Assembly: GCF_001746915.1 (NCBI RefSeq)
Contig: NZ_MJGC01000099.1
Coordinates: forward strand, 62,001-126,000
Direction of reading: 5' to 3'
DNA from: Desertifilum tharense IPPAS B-1220
Lineage (GTDB): Bacteria > Cyanobacteriota > Cyanobacteriia > Cyanobacteriales > Desertifilaceae
Length of the DNA stretch: 64,000 nucleotides
A program made the position numbers and the translations under genes. Positions within the stretch are counted from its first letter, which is position 1, and every line of letters starts with the position of its first letter. Below, in pieces: positions 19,425-28,367 of the stretch. The notes beneath the pieces are model-generated. The model searched no databases. It was given only the letters and a program-made list of their open reading frames with translations, and was not told the origin of the DNA.

Positions 19425-20288
19425 ATGTCTAAATCTTCCGGTTCCTTAGAGCGCAGTTCAGTTCGCTCTGGTCTCAAACTTCTTCCTCAAAACTTGAAAC
19501 AATCGCTAACCCGGTGGGGTTTGGCGTTAAGCATTTTAAGTAGCACCGTCGTCGGTTCCGCATTTGTGGGAATTCATCCAGCAATGGCACTTTCAGAAGA
19601 ACAACTCATGCAGAAACTGCAACAAGTGCCCGTCTTCACCATCACCAATGCAGAAGGCGCGCCTTTAGTTGCATCAGTTCCCAACGGTCAAGGGAATAAT
19701 ACCGGAAACTCCTCGGTAACAGGAGTGTTTATTTCTCAACAGGATGCTCAAGCATTCATCGAGAAACTGAAAACTCAAAATCCCCAATTAGCCAATACGG
19801 TTCGCGTTACGCCAGTTCCGTTAGGGGAAGTCTACCGCATGGCCGAAGCCAACCAAAGCAACCCAGAACGGGTAATTTTTGACTTGGTTCCCATGCAACG
19901 CCAAGTGGATTCTGCTTTAACACTTCTGCGCCAAGAAGGTCAACAAGTCAATCAATTCCCTGGCGTGCCTTTATTTTATGCCAGTGGCGGCCCGGATAAG
20001 GGATACTTGACGATTCAGCGCGGTAACGAACAAGTAATTCCCTTCTTCTTCAATAAAGAAGATTTGATGAGTTTGATTGAACGCTACAAGCAGCAACAGC
20101 CAAACCAACAACTCTCCAATGTTGAAATTGAGGTGGCTAACCTTCAGCAGGTCATTGAAGTCATGAAAACTAGCAATGACCAACAACTCGATAAGATTAT
20201 CTTGGTTCCCGCCAGAGAATCTTTAGACTATGTGCGATCGCTCCAACAATCAGGTCAGCAACAACCCGCTAGACCGCCTCAACGGTAG
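19425..20288 (+). CDS. Tic22-like protein
   Basis: 287 residues. After a basic N-terminus, a hydrophobic segment at about 35-56 ending in HPAMALSEEQ looks like a signal peptide, so the protein is probably exported to the periplasm or thylakoid lumen side. The mature part has the Tic22 features VPVFTITNAEGAPLV, GVFISQQDAQAFIEKL and VIPFFFNKEDLMSLIERY. Cyanobacterial Tic22 is thought to be a periplasmic chaperone for outer-membrane protein biogenesis. The tail is Gln/Pro-rich. It has no operon partner and is followed by a long repeat tract. Confidence 0.88.
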   Translation: MSKSSGSLERSSVRSGLKLLPQNLKQSLTRWGLALSILSSTVVGSAFVGIHPAMALSEEQLMQKLQQVPVFTITNAEGAPLVASVPNGQGNNTGNSSVTGVFISQQDAQAFIEKLKTQNPQLANTVRVTPVPLGEVYRMAEANQSNPERVIFDLVPMQRQVDSALTLLRQEGQQVNQFPGVPLFYASGGPDKGYLTIQRGNEQVIPFFFNKEDLMSLIERYKQQQPNQQLSNVEIEVANLQQVIEVMKTSNDQQLDKIILVPARESLDYVRSLQQSGQQQPARPPQR

Positions 20289-20296
20289 TGCTTCTC

Positions 20297-20596
20297 TAAG
20301 TGCTGAGTGCTTCTCTAAGTGCTGAGTGCTGAGTGCTGAGTGCTGAGTAGGGAAGAGGGTGGGGGGAAAGGAGTGCAAAGTACCGAGTATCGAGTTCCGA
20401 GTGGGGAAGAGGGTGGGGGGATGGGGAGGTGGGAAGGTGGGGGGAATAGAGTGCTGAGTTAATAGTTAGCAAGTTTTCCTATCCCTTCTTCCCCAACTCC
20501 TAACTCCCAACTCCCAACTCCCTTCTTCCCCAACCCCCAACTCCCAACTCCTAACTCCCTTCTTCCCCAACTCCCAACTCCCAATTCCCAACCCCC
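20297..20596. repeat. Composite intergenic repeat tract
   Basis: It opens with GTGCTGA heptads, then GAAGAGGGTGGGGGG units, then the complement of the shared block (GTTAATAGTTAGC followed by AAGTTTTCCTA), and ends with many CCCAACTCCTAACTC-type heptads in reverse orientation. It runs to within 13 bases of the prmC start. Confidence 0.85.
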
Positions 20597-20608
20597 TTCT
20601 TACCCTCC

Positions 20609-21487
20609 GTGATTTCTGGCGAAGAACTCTGGCGCTGGCAAAAACAGGCAAAACTTTCGGCGATCGCCTCTGAAATTTCACCCCTAGAGGTGGACTGGCT
20701 GTTGCAAGAAATTGCAGGGTTTGATCGCCTGACTCTTCGCCTTGAAACCTACAAAACCCAAACCCAGTTAAACGTATCGTTTAGCCTACCCGACTTAGAC
20801 GCGCTTTGGCAGCAACGCCTCCAGACCAGAGTTCCCATTCAGTATTTAGCAGGACGGACGCCTTGGCGGAAATTTCGCCTCAAAGTTGGGCCAGGCGTTC
20901 TCATCCCCCGACCGGAAACAGAAGATTTAATCGAAATTGCTTTAAAAGCAGCCCAGACTCCCGCACAACGTCAAGGGCATTGGGTAGACTTAGGAACGGG
21001 TAGCGGCGCGATCGCCATTGGACTGGCAGATGCGTTCCCCGATGCGAACATACACGCCGTCGATCGCAGTTCGGAAGCGTTGGCGATCGCCCAAGAGAAT
21101 GCCCGTACCCTCGGCTTCGATCGCATCCAATTTTATCAAGGATCTTGGTTTGCGCCGCTATCGGCATTGCGCGGGAAACTCGCGGCGGTGGTCTCTAACC
21201 CGCCTTATATTCCGAGTGCGATCGTGACGCAACTGCAACCGGAAGTCGTTAACCACGAACCCCACCTCGCTTTAGATGGCGGTACCGATGGCTTAGACTG
21301 TATTCGTCACTTAGTTGTCACTGCCCCAGATTACCTCTGTTCTAACGGGATCTGGTTAATTGAAATGATGGCAGGACAAGCCGACAGCGTGTTAGAACTC
21401 TTGCGAGACTGCGGGGAATATCACTCAATGCAGGTTTTTAGAGATTTTACGGGAATTGAACGCTTTGTTCTGGCTTACCGTTCTTAA
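20609..21487 (+). CDS. prmC: Peptide chain release factor N5-glutamine methyltransferase PrmC
   Basis: 292 residues. PrmC methylates the Gln of the GGQ motif in release factors. The SAM site reads DLGTGSGAIAIGLA (about 128-141), and the substrate-binding catalytic motif is SNPPYIPS (about 195-202), diagnostic for N5-glutamine methyltransferases. The N-terminal helical domain is present, including LAGRTPWRKFRLKV. GTG at 20609 is the first start in the frame and directly abuts the repeat tract; no clear Shine-Dalgarno is seen, so the start is less certain than the identity. sua5/tsaC follows 69 bases later, another translation-quality gene. Confidence 0.92.
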   Translation: MISGEELWRWQKQAKLSAIASEISPLEVDWLLQEIAGFDRLTLRLETYKTQTQLNVSFSLPDLDALWQQRLQTRVPIQYLAGRTPWRKFRLKVGPGVLIPRPETEDLIEIALKAAQTPAQRQGHWVDLGTGSGAIAIGLADAFPDANIHAVDRSSEALAIAQENARTLGFDRIQFYQGSWFAPLSALRGKLAAVVSNPPYIPSAIVTQLQPEVVNHEPHLALDGGTDGLDCIRHLVVTAPDYLCSNGIWLIEMMAGQADSVLELLRDCGEYHSMQVFRDFTGIERFVLAYRS

Positions 21488-21556
21488 GCGATGCAATCGT
21501 CCAGGTTGCTGAGACAATAGCGATAGATGCTTCACTGAAAGAAACTCAAACGCCAA

Positions 21557-22153
21557 ATGACTCTTGTCGCCTTAGATAGCCTGATTCAAGCCGCAAAAGC
21601 GGGTCAACTGGTGAGTTTTCCAACCGATACCGTCCCCGCCTTGGCTGCTAAACCGGAATGCGCCGATCTGATTTTTCAAGCCAAACAGCGCAGTCAAGAT
21701 AAGCCTTTAATCCTCATGGGGGCAACTCCTGAAGACCTTTGGACCTACTGTCAAGGAACGGACTCTGAATTGGCGATTTGGCAGCGCGTAGCTGACCAAT
21801 TTTGGCCGGGGGCCCTTACCTTGGTATTACCGGCTAGCGATCGCGTTCCTCGCGTCATGAACCCCCTCGATCCGACCACATTAGGGATGCGAGTTCCCAA
21901 TAGCGCGATCGCCCTAGAAATCCTAGCCCAAACTGGCCCGCTTGCCACCACTAGCGCCAACCTTTCGGGACAACCCCCGCTTTTAGAAGGGTCAGAAATC
22001 GATCTCGCTTTTCCCCAAGCCCAAATTCTCTCCCCAGCCTGCTGTGAAAATCAAGCCCCGCCCAGTAAACTACCTTCTACAGTGGCAAAATGGACGGGAA
22101 AGGGTTGGGAAACCCTACGACAAGGATCGGTGCAGCTACTCTCAAGCAACTGA
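21557..22153 (+). CDS. L-threonylcarbamoyladenylate synthase (Sua5/YciO/YrdC family)
   Basis: 198 residues. The family makes threonylcarbamoyl-AMP from threonine, bicarbonate and ATP for the t6A37 modification of ANN-decoding tRNAs. The visible motifs are VSFPTDTVPALAA near the N-terminus, KQRSQDKPLILM, WPGALTLVLPA, and LATTSANLSGQPP, the nucleotide and substrate pocket. The length fits the short TsaC form without the Sua5 C-terminal domain. It follows prmC on the same strand, a common association. Confidence 0.9.
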   Translation: MTLVALDSLIQAAKAGQLVSFPTDTVPALAAKPECADLIFQAKQRSQDKPLILMGATPEDLWTYCQGTDSELAIWQRVADQFWPGALTLVLPASDRVPRVMNPLDPTTLGMRVPNSAIALEILAQTGPLATTSANLSGQPPLLEGSEIDLAFPQAQILSPACCENQAPPSKLPSTVAKWTGKGWETLRQGSVQLLSSN

Positions 22154-22196
22154 GGTATCGATCGGATTTCGCGGAGAATATCACTAGGCTACTATT

Positions 22197-23120
22197 ATGG
22201 GCTGGAGTCACTTGATTTATTTACTGGTTGGAGTGGGGATTGGGATCGCGATTGGTTTTTTTGGGAAGAACTGGGCGGCGACGCCAACGCGGACTCAAAC
22301 CGAAAGTGCTTCTTCTCCTGCGGTTCAGTCGCAAACGCTACACCATTGTCAAGAACAACTGCAACAAACCCGTCTTGCTTATCACATGGCTTCGGAGATG
22401 AGTCAGTTTAAGGCCGGGTTTTTAGCGAGAGTTTCCCACGAATTGCGATCGCCCCTCAATGGCTTAATTGGGATGCACCAACTCATCCTCAACGATTTGT
22501 GCGATAGCCCAGAAGAAGAACGCGAATTCATTGGAAAAGCCCACGAATCCGCCCTGAAACTTATGAAGTTTATTGATGAAATGGTTGTGGTTTCTAAAAC
22601 CGAACACGGAACCGATCGCCTGCAAATTCAACCCATTGAACTCGCACAAGTCTTCCGGGAAGTCTATAACCTCACGCACCATCAAGCCGCCAATCGCAAT
22701 CTTACTCTGGAGTTTTCTGAACCCAATCCAGAGGTTTATATCCTGGCCGATCAGCGCCGCTTTCGCCAAGTTTTAGTCAATTTAGTCGATAGCGCCATTA
22801 CGCAAATTCCCGAAGGGAAAATTCGCCTGTCTGCGGTACCCATGCCAGCGTTACAAAAGGTGGCGATTGTTTTAGAAGACGATCGCCCTGAAACAGAGTG
22901 GGCAGAACCCATTGGTCTTTTAAGCGATCCTTTTCCCAGCAATCCTCCCAAAGCCCCTTTTAATGGCAAGCTGTCTCCTGGCTTATCGTTGATGGTGAAT
23001 AAGCTGTTGTTGGAGTTGATGGACGGCAGCCTAGAAGTTATCAGCCCCCCTACAAAAGGCAATGCAGCCTATTATCTTCAATGCTCAATGCCCCTTGCTT
23101 CTGAATCCCTAGACGGGTAA
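22197..23120 (+). CDS. Membrane-anchored histidine kinase-like protein with degenerate ATPase domain
   Basis: 307 residues. An N-terminal hydrophobic anchor (about 5-24) is followed by a short linker and a HisKA domain with the H-box ARVSHELRSPLNGLIG, where His81 is the expected phospho-acceptor. The HATPase part starts normally (ILADQRRFRQVLVNLVDSA), but the second N-box Asn is replaced (DSA rather than NA). No DxGxG motif is found after VAIVLEDDRPETEW, where it is expected. It is therefore probably a pseudokinase or a dimerisation partner. No response regulator is nearby. Confidence 0.75.
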   Translation: MGWSHLIYLLVGVGIGIAIGFFGKNWAATPTRTQTESASSPAVQSQTLHHCQEQLQQTRLAYHMASEMSQFKAGFLARVSHELRSPLNGLIGMHQLILNDLCDSPEEEREFIGKAHESALKLMKFIDEMVVVSKTEHGTDRLQIQPIELAQVFREVYNLTHHQAANRNLTLEFSEPNPEVYILADQRRFRQVLVNLVDSAITQIPEGKIRLSAVPMPALQKVAIVLEDDRPETEWAEPIGLLSDPFPSNPPKAPFNGKLSPGLSLMVNKLLLELMDGSLEVISPPTKGNAAYYLQCSMPLASESLDG

Positions 23121-23163
23121 CTCAGCACTCAGCACTCAGCACTCAGCACTCAGCACTCAAAAC
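23121..23163. repeat. CTCAGCA heptad array
   Basis: Five contiguous copies of the heptad CTCAGCA lie between the stops of two convergent genes. It is a short member of the repeat family found throughout the window. Confidence 0.9.
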
Positions 23164-23169
23164 TTTGCT

Positions 23170-23637
23170 CTAACCCATCTCGATCGCCATTGCAGAACAA
23201 GGCGTATCTAAGGGTTGATTGAATAACACCATCGTTGTCGTTGAGTTACTCTGAAATCCGATGCGTTCGTAGAACTGTTGCTGATTGGTGGTCATCAAAT
23301 AAACGCGTTCCACTCGGCTAACTTTAGGATGGCTGAGAACCGTTTCCACTAGTTTACGACCCAATCCCAATCCTTGATAGTCCGGGTGAACTGCCACATC
23401 CCAAATCGTAGCGCGATAGATGCCATCGGAGGTTGCCCGCGCAAAACCAATCAGTTTCTGTCCATCCCACATACTAATAACGGGACTGCTGTTGGCGATC
23501 GCAATTTGCCAATCTTCAACGCGCCGATCTTTTGCCCAAAAAGCCGCTAAATTAAACAAAGCTTGCAGTTGCTCGAAATCAATCGCGTCCGGGTTCGCAC
23601 AAAATTGAATATGACGGCAATCCATGCTGTAATGCAT
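23170..23637 (-). CDS. GNAT family N-acetyltransferase
   Basis: 155 residues. The acetyl-CoA binding motif A reads VHPDYQGLGLGRKLVETVL (Q/R-x-x-G-x-G/A). It is preceded by the beta-strand IWDVA and followed by YLMTTNQQQFYERIGF, the motif B region. The substrate is unknown. The N-terminus CRHIQFCANP and the length fit small cyanobacterial GNAT proteins. Start codons at 23637 and 23625 are both possible. The gene is convergent with the histidine kinase-like gene. Confidence 0.88.
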   Translation of the reverse strand: MHYSMDCRHIQFCANPDAIDFEQLQALFNLAAFWAKDRRVEDWQIAIANSSPVISMWDGQKLIGFARATSDGIYRATIWDVAVHPDYQGLGLGRKLVETVLSHPKVSRVERVYLMTTNQQQFYERIGFQSNSTTTMVLFNQPLDTPCSAMAIEMG

Positions 23638-23924
23638 TCCTCTGTCAATCTAAACCCTGATGGGCAGTTCAAGAACCAACGAGTCACCCCTTCAAACCCC
23701 CGATCGGGAGTTGCATCCAACAAACTCACTTGAAGACTGGACTCTAGCCAACGATTCCGAAAATCAGTATAACAACCGACTTTTGCTAATGGGGTATCGC
23801 AAAAGTCAGAAAACTGAGACTTTTTGAGGGCCAACATTTCCCCTTCAGATTTTGGCAAATGAGGAACGATAGCGCGATCCTGCTAGTCTGGTGTTTGCAA
23901 GTTTCAAGAGTGAGAGTGTGAGGT

Positions 23925-24479
23925 ATGTTCCGTCATTTTGGGTTCAACAAGCGCTGCGGGCAACTGCGAAAATGGCGATCGCCCTTAGTGCTAATTATCC
24001 TCATTGCCATTTGGAGTATCGGCTTAGGTAGCGCCTTCGCGATCGCTACCGCCAAAATCCCCCCCCAGACAGAGTTAGTCCGCCAAACCAAAGCCGTCGA
24101 TCCCGTCCTTCCCCGCTACAGCCTCGGTCAACAACTCTATATTGAAAATTGCGGAAGCTGTCACATCGCCATTCCCCCGGCGGTTCTCCCCACCCAAACC
24201 TGGCTGGAACTCATCCAAGATCCGCAACACTACGGCGTCCGCATTCAACCCCTCGTCGATCCGCAACGCCTTTTAATTTGGAACTATCTTCGCATCTACT
24301 CGCGCCCCCGTTCCCCAGAAGAACGCACGCCCTACCGGATCGCCAGTTCTCGCTTTTTCAACGCCCTACACCCCAACGTCCAACTCCCCCAACCCGTCAA
24401 CCTGAAAAACTGCACAAGCTGTCACATTGGCGCAAACGAGTACGATTTTCGCACCCTCAGCCCCGAATGGGTCGATTAG
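23925..24479 (+). CDS. Membrane-anchored or secreted diheme cytochrome c
   Basis: 184 residues. A basic N-terminus and a hydrophobic segment at about 20-42 form a signal or membrane anchor. Two c-type heme sites are seen: CGSCH (Cys76, Cys79, His80) and CTSCH (Cys163, Cys166, His167). Between them a region with RIQPLVDPQRLLIWNYLR and FFNALHPNVQ may supply axial ligands. The family occurs in cyanobacteria without an assigned electron-transfer partner. It lies upstream of secA, 154 bases away, and is probably transcribed separately. Confidence 0.88.
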   Translation: MFRHFGFNKRCGQLRKWRSPLVLIILIAIWSIGLGSAFAIATAKIPPQTELVRQTKAVDPVLPRYSLGQQLYIENCGSCHIAIPPAVLPTQTWLELIQDPQHYGVRIQPLVDPQRLLIWNYLRIYSRPRSPEERTPYRIASSRFFNALHPNVQLPQPVNLKNCTSCHIGANEYDFRTLSPEWVD

Positions 24480-24633
24480 AATTAAAACTCTAGCCCAATG
24501 CTGGGTTCGTTCGGGATTCACCCCCTGCAACTTTCCCGGCCAATGGCGGCGAGAGTGATAGGATAAAAATAATAAATCTGACAGCACTCAATTCCAAGCT
24601 GACAGCGTTTTTCAAACATCTCTTTTTTCTGCT

Positions 24634-27447
24634 ATGTTCCTGAAAAATTTGTTGGGCGATCCCAATGCACGTAAGCTCAAAAAATATCAACCTTACGTTG
24701 CCGAAATCAAGCTACTAGAGGAAGAAGTCCAAGCCCTATCCGACCAGGATTTAGTGGGCAAAACAGCAGAATTCAAAGCGCGGCTAGCAAAGGCTAAATC
24801 CGATAACGAGCAAAAAGAGATGCTAGACGAGCTGCTGCCAGAAGCCTTTGCAGTCGTCCGCGAAGCCTCGCGCCGAGTTCTGGGAATGCGCCACTTTGAC
24901 GTACAGTTGATTGGCGGTATGGTCTTGCACGACGGACAAATTGCCGAAATGAAAACCGGGGAAGGCAAAACCCTGGTTTCCACCCTTCCCGCCTACCTCA
25001 ATGCTCTCAGCGGGAAAGGCGTCCACGTCATCACCGTTAACGACTACCTCGCCCGCCGCGACGCCGAGTGGATGGGGCAAGTTCACCGCTTCCTGGGCTT
25101 AAGCGTCGGTCTGATTCAACAAAGTATGGGGCCAGAGGAACGCCAGCGCAACTACGCCTGCGATATTACCTACGCCACCAACAGCGAAGTTGGGTTTGAC
25201 TACCTGCGCGATAACATGTCTAACTCAATGGCAGAAGTCGTGCAGCGTCCGTTTAACTTCTGCGTGATTGACGAGGTAGACTCGGTACTGGTCGATGAAG
25301 CCCGTACCCCTTTGATTATCTCCGGTCAGGTAGACCGTCCGAGCGAAAAGTATTTGCGCGCCGCCGATGTTGCCCGTCAACTCAATAGCGACGACCATTA
25401 CGAAGTGGATGAGAAAGCTCGGAACGTCCTGCTTACCGATGAAGGGTATATCGCCGCCGAGCAAGCATTAGGCGTAGACGATCTGTTTGACCCTAAAGAT
25501 CCTTGGGCGCATTTTGTGTTTAATGCGATTAAAGCCAAGGAACTGTTTATTAAAGATGTTAACTACATCGTCCGCAATGACGAAATTGTGATTGTAGACG
25601 AGTTTACCGGACGCGTTATGCCCGGTCGTCGTTGGAGCGATGGTTTGCACCAAGCCATTGAAGCCAAAGAACATGTAGAAATTCAGCCAGAAACCCAAAC
25701 TCTAGCAACCATTACCTATCAAAACTTCTTCTTGCTGTACCCCAAACTGTCGGGGATGACGGGGACGGCGAAAACTGAAGAGGCTGAATTTGAGAAAATT
25801 TATAACCTGGAAGTGACGGTTGTCCCCACAAACCGCTCCACCAAACGGGCTGACCTCTCCGATGTGGTGTACAAAACGGAGTTGGGTAAATGGCAGGCGG
25901 TGGCGCGGGACTGTGCGGAAATGCACGAAAAGGGCCGCCCGGTACTGGTAGGAACCACCAGCGTTGAGAAGTCTGAGGTGCTATCTACCCTCCTCACGGA
26001 GTTGAAAGTCCCCCACCAACTGCTGAACGCAAAGCCGGAAAACGTGGAACGGGAGTCGGAAATTGTCGCCCAAGCCGGCCGCAAGGGAGCCGTAACGATC
26101 GCCACTAACATGGCCGGACGCGGAACCGATATTATTTTGGGGGGGAATGCGGACTACATGGCCCGCTTGAAGCTGCGGGAATACTTTATGCCCCGCATTG
26201 TCCAACCCGATGAAGAGGGTAATTTTAACTTAGCGAAAGTTCCAGCCGCAGGCGGTAAAGGTGGCGGACAAGGGTTTGGCGATAACAAGAAGGTGAAAAC
26301 CTGGAAGGCTTCCCCTCAGATTTTCCCGACGGAGTTATCCAAGGAAACGGAAAAGCTACTCAAAGAGGCGGTAGACTTTGCGGTGAAGCAGTACGGAGAG
26401 CGATCGCTCTCGGAGTTAGCCGCTGAAGATAAGGTCGCCGTTGCTGCGGAAAAAGCCCCCACGGAAGACCTCGTGATTCAAAAATTGCGGGAAGTGTTTA
26501 ACCGCATTCGCGAAGAATACGAAGTTTTCACCCATCGCGAACACGAAGAAGTGGTCAATTTAGGCGGCTTGTACGTCATCGGTACAGAACGCCACGACTC
26601 TCGCCGGATCGATAACCAACTGCGGGGACGCGCCGGACGCCAAGGAGACCCCGGCGCAACCAAGTTCTTCCTGAGTTTGGAAGATAACTTGCTGCGGATC
26701 TTTGGAGGCGATCGCGTTCGCGGCCTGATGGAAGCGTTTAAAGTTGAAGAAGATATGCCCATTGAATCGGGTATCTTAACTCGTTCCTTAGAAGGCGCTC
26801 AGAAAAAGGTTGAAACCTACTACTACGACATCCGCAAACAGGTGTTTGAGTACGACGAGGTAATGAACAACCAACGCCGCGCCATCTACGCCGAACGTCG
26901 CCGCGTCCTTGAAGGTCAAGACCTGAAAGAACAGGTGATTAAATACGCCGAAAAAACGATGGATGACATCGTAGAAGCCTACGTTAACCCAGAATTGCCC
27001 CCCGAAGATTGGGAACTGGCGCAACTGGTGAGCAAGGTCAAAGAATTCGTCTATCTGCTAGCTGACTTGGAACCCGAACAACTCGAAGACCTCAGCTTTG
27101 CAGAAATGAAGACCTTCCTGCACGAACAGATCCGCATCGCCTACGACCTCAAGGAAGCGCAAATTGACCAAATTCAACCCGGTCTAATGCGCCAAGCCGA
27201 GCGTTTCTTTATCTTGCAGCAAATTGATACCCTCTGGCGCGAACACCTCCAACAAATGGATGCGTTGCGCGAGTCGGTTGGGTTGCGCGGTTACGGGCAA
27301 AAAGACCCGCTGATTGAGTATAAGAGTGAAGGCTACGAACTGTTCCTGGAAATGATGATTTCGATCCGCCGGAACGTCGTTTACTCCCTCTTCCAGTTCC
27401 AACCGCAACCGCAAACTACGGTACAAGCCAAATCTGAAATTGTTTAG
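24634..27447 (+). CDS. secA: Preprotein translocase ATPase SecA
   Basis: 937 residues. SecA drives protein export through SecYEG at the plasma and thylakoid membranes. The N-terminus MFLKNLLGDPNARKLKKYQP is typical for cyanobacteria. The Walker A region reads AEMKTGEGKTLVSTLPAY, the DEAD-like box VIDEVDSVLVDEARTPLI, and nucleotide-binding domain 2 shows TNMAGRGTDIILGG and QLRGRAGRQGDPG. The C-terminus lacks the Cys-rich zinc motif of E. coli SecA, as is usual in cyanobacteria and plastids. Confidence 0.98.
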   Translation: MFLKNLLGDPNARKLKKYQPYVAEIKLLEEEVQALSDQDLVGKTAEFKARLAKAKSDNEQKEMLDELLPEAFAVVREASRRVLGMRHFDVQLIGGMVLHDGQIAEMKTGEGKTLVSTLPAYLNALSGKGVHVITVNDYLARRDAEWMGQVHRFLGLSVGLIQQSMGPEERQRNYACDITYATNSEVGFDYLRDNMSNSMAEVVQRPFNFCVIDEVDSVLVDEARTPLIISGQVDRPSEKYLRAADVARQLNSDDHYEVDEKARNVLLTDEGYIAAEQALGVDDLFDPKDPWAHFVFNAIKAKELFIKDVNYIVRNDEIVIVDEFTGRVMPGRRWSDGLHQAIEAKEHVEIQPETQTLATITYQNFFLLYPKLSGMTGTAKTEEAEFEKIYNLEVTVVPTNRSTKRADLSDVVYKTELGKWQAVARDCAEMHEKGRPVLVGTTSVEKSEVLSTLLTELKVPHQLLNAKPENVERESEIVAQAGRKGAVTIATNMAGRGTDIILGGNADYMARLKLREYFMPRIVQPDEEGNFNLAKVPAAGGKGGGQGFGDNKKVKTWKASPQIFPTELSKETEKLLKEAVDFAVKQYGERSLSELAAEDKVAVAAEKAPTEDLVIQKLREVFNRIREEYEVFTHREHEEVVNLGGLYVIGTERHDSRRIDNQLRGRAGRQGDPGATKFFLSLEDNLLRIFGGDRVRGLMEAFKVEEDMPIESGILTRSLEGAQKKVETYYYDIRKQVFEYDEVMNNQRRAIYAERRRVLEGQDLKEQVIKYAEKTMDDIVEAYVNPELPPEDWELAQLVSKVKEFVYLLADLEPEQLEDLSFAEMKTFLHEQIRIAYDLKEAQIDQIQPGLMRQAERFFILQQIDTLWREHLQQMDALRESVGLRGYGQKDPLIEYKSEGYELFLEMMISIRRNVVYSLFQFQPQPQTTVQAKSEIV

Positions 27448-27599
27448 CCTATTTGAGGAGGGAAGAGATTCCCTCCTTGAAACGGGTCAAAGGCAAGAAT
27501 TAAATTGATTGTTGTTTAAACGTAACATTAGGCGCATATTTATCTCATTGTGGGATATATAACGAGAGAGAGTTGATTCCCTCTCTTGCGCTTATATTT

Positions 27600-28073
27600 A
27601 TGCAAGTCCTTTCCCTGTCGTCTTTACAGATGAAGCCAGCCGAACAAGAAAATGAGGGCGTTTCGTCTGTTCCTGTCTCTTTGTTTCAGAGCGGACAGTT
27701 TTTATCGATTACGGAAGACTCGCCTGGAGGGTTAATCCTGCTTAAGGACTTCTATGCCGACTTCGCTGGCTCAGGAGCCGCTGTTGGAGGAACTTTTGAT
27801 ATTCAGTGTCAATTTGTCTACGTCGCGGGCGTGGTGCGCTTTAACGTCCCGGAAACTTACGAAGAACGTCAAACCGCGTTCAAAAATCGGATTAACTATA
27901 TCAAAAAGTTAGAACAAATTGCCCTTGAACCCTCTTCGCCCCATCGTTCTCGCTTGATGAAACTTCAGTTAGCGGAATGGGTGGGGATCGAAGAAGCGAA
28001 AAAAATCCCGACGGAATTAATCGCCAAGCTAGCAGGGTTACATCCGGTTCAGAAGCGTTGGCGATCGCAGTAA
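27600..28073 (+). CDS. Uncharacterised protein
   Basis: 157 residues from the ATG at 27600; a TTG nine codons upstream is possible. I do not recognise the family. The middle is hydrophobic-polar and looks beta-rich (TFDIQCQFVYVAGVVRFNVP) with GGLILLKDFYADFAG before it. The C-terminal half is helical and charged (ETYEERQTAFKNRINYIKKL, AEWVGIEEAKKIP). No membrane helix or Cys motif is seen. It lies after secA on the same strand with 152 bases between and is followed by repeat DNA. Protein-like composition and codon use make it likely to be real. Confidence 0.65.
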   Translation: MQVLSLSSLQMKPAEQENEGVSSVPVSLFQSGQFLSITEDSPGGLILLKDFYADFAGSGAAVGGTFDIQCQFVYVAGVVRFNVPETYEERQTAFKNRINYIKKLEQIALEPSSPHRSRLMKLQLAEWVGIEEAKKIPTELIAKLAGLHPVQKRWRSQ

Positions 28074-28320
28074 GTGAGTGCTGAGTGCTGAGTGCTGAGT
28101 GCTGAGTGGGGAAGAGGGTGGGGGGATGGGGAGATGGGGAGGTGGGGGGAAAGAGCGCTGAGTGTAAAGTGCTGTAGCTTGCACACCAAGTAGCGGTGTG
28201 CTGAGTGGGGTTCTTAGTCCTGAGTTTAAAGTGCTGTTGCGCTTGCTTCCGCGTGGTGGTGTTCCGAGTGGGGAAGAGGGTGGGGGAAGTTAGTGCTGAG
28301 TGGGGAAGAGGGTTATCGGT
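28074..28320. repeat. Composite intergenic repeat tract with nested palindromic inserts
   Basis: GTGCTGA heptads and GAAGAGGGTGGGGGGA units are interrupted twice by related inserts: GTAGCTTGCACACCAAGTAG followed by CGGTGT, and GCGCTTGCTTCCGCGTGGTG followed by GTGTT. The same insert interrupts the tracts at 15722-15760, 38987-39008 and 45665-45690. Confidence 0.8.
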
Positions 28321-28334
28321 GAGTCTGTGAATGT

Positions 28335-28367
28335 AGAATCCCCTCGGCTTTAGCCAGGGGAGTGTCA
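28335..28367 (+). repeat. IS200/IS605-end-like hairpin, copy 2
   Basis: GAATCCCCTCGGCTTTAGCC leads into AGGGGAGTGTCAA. CCCCT pairs with AGGGG, with an inner GGC-TTTA-GCC stem-loop, the same plan as the hairpin at 13365-13402. It overlaps the tetR stop codon. Confidence 0.5.

Noticed and set aside
23547..23858. Minus-strand 103-codon frame upstream of the GNAT gene
   Set aside because: It overlaps the well-supported GNAT coding region in another frame and shows no family features.
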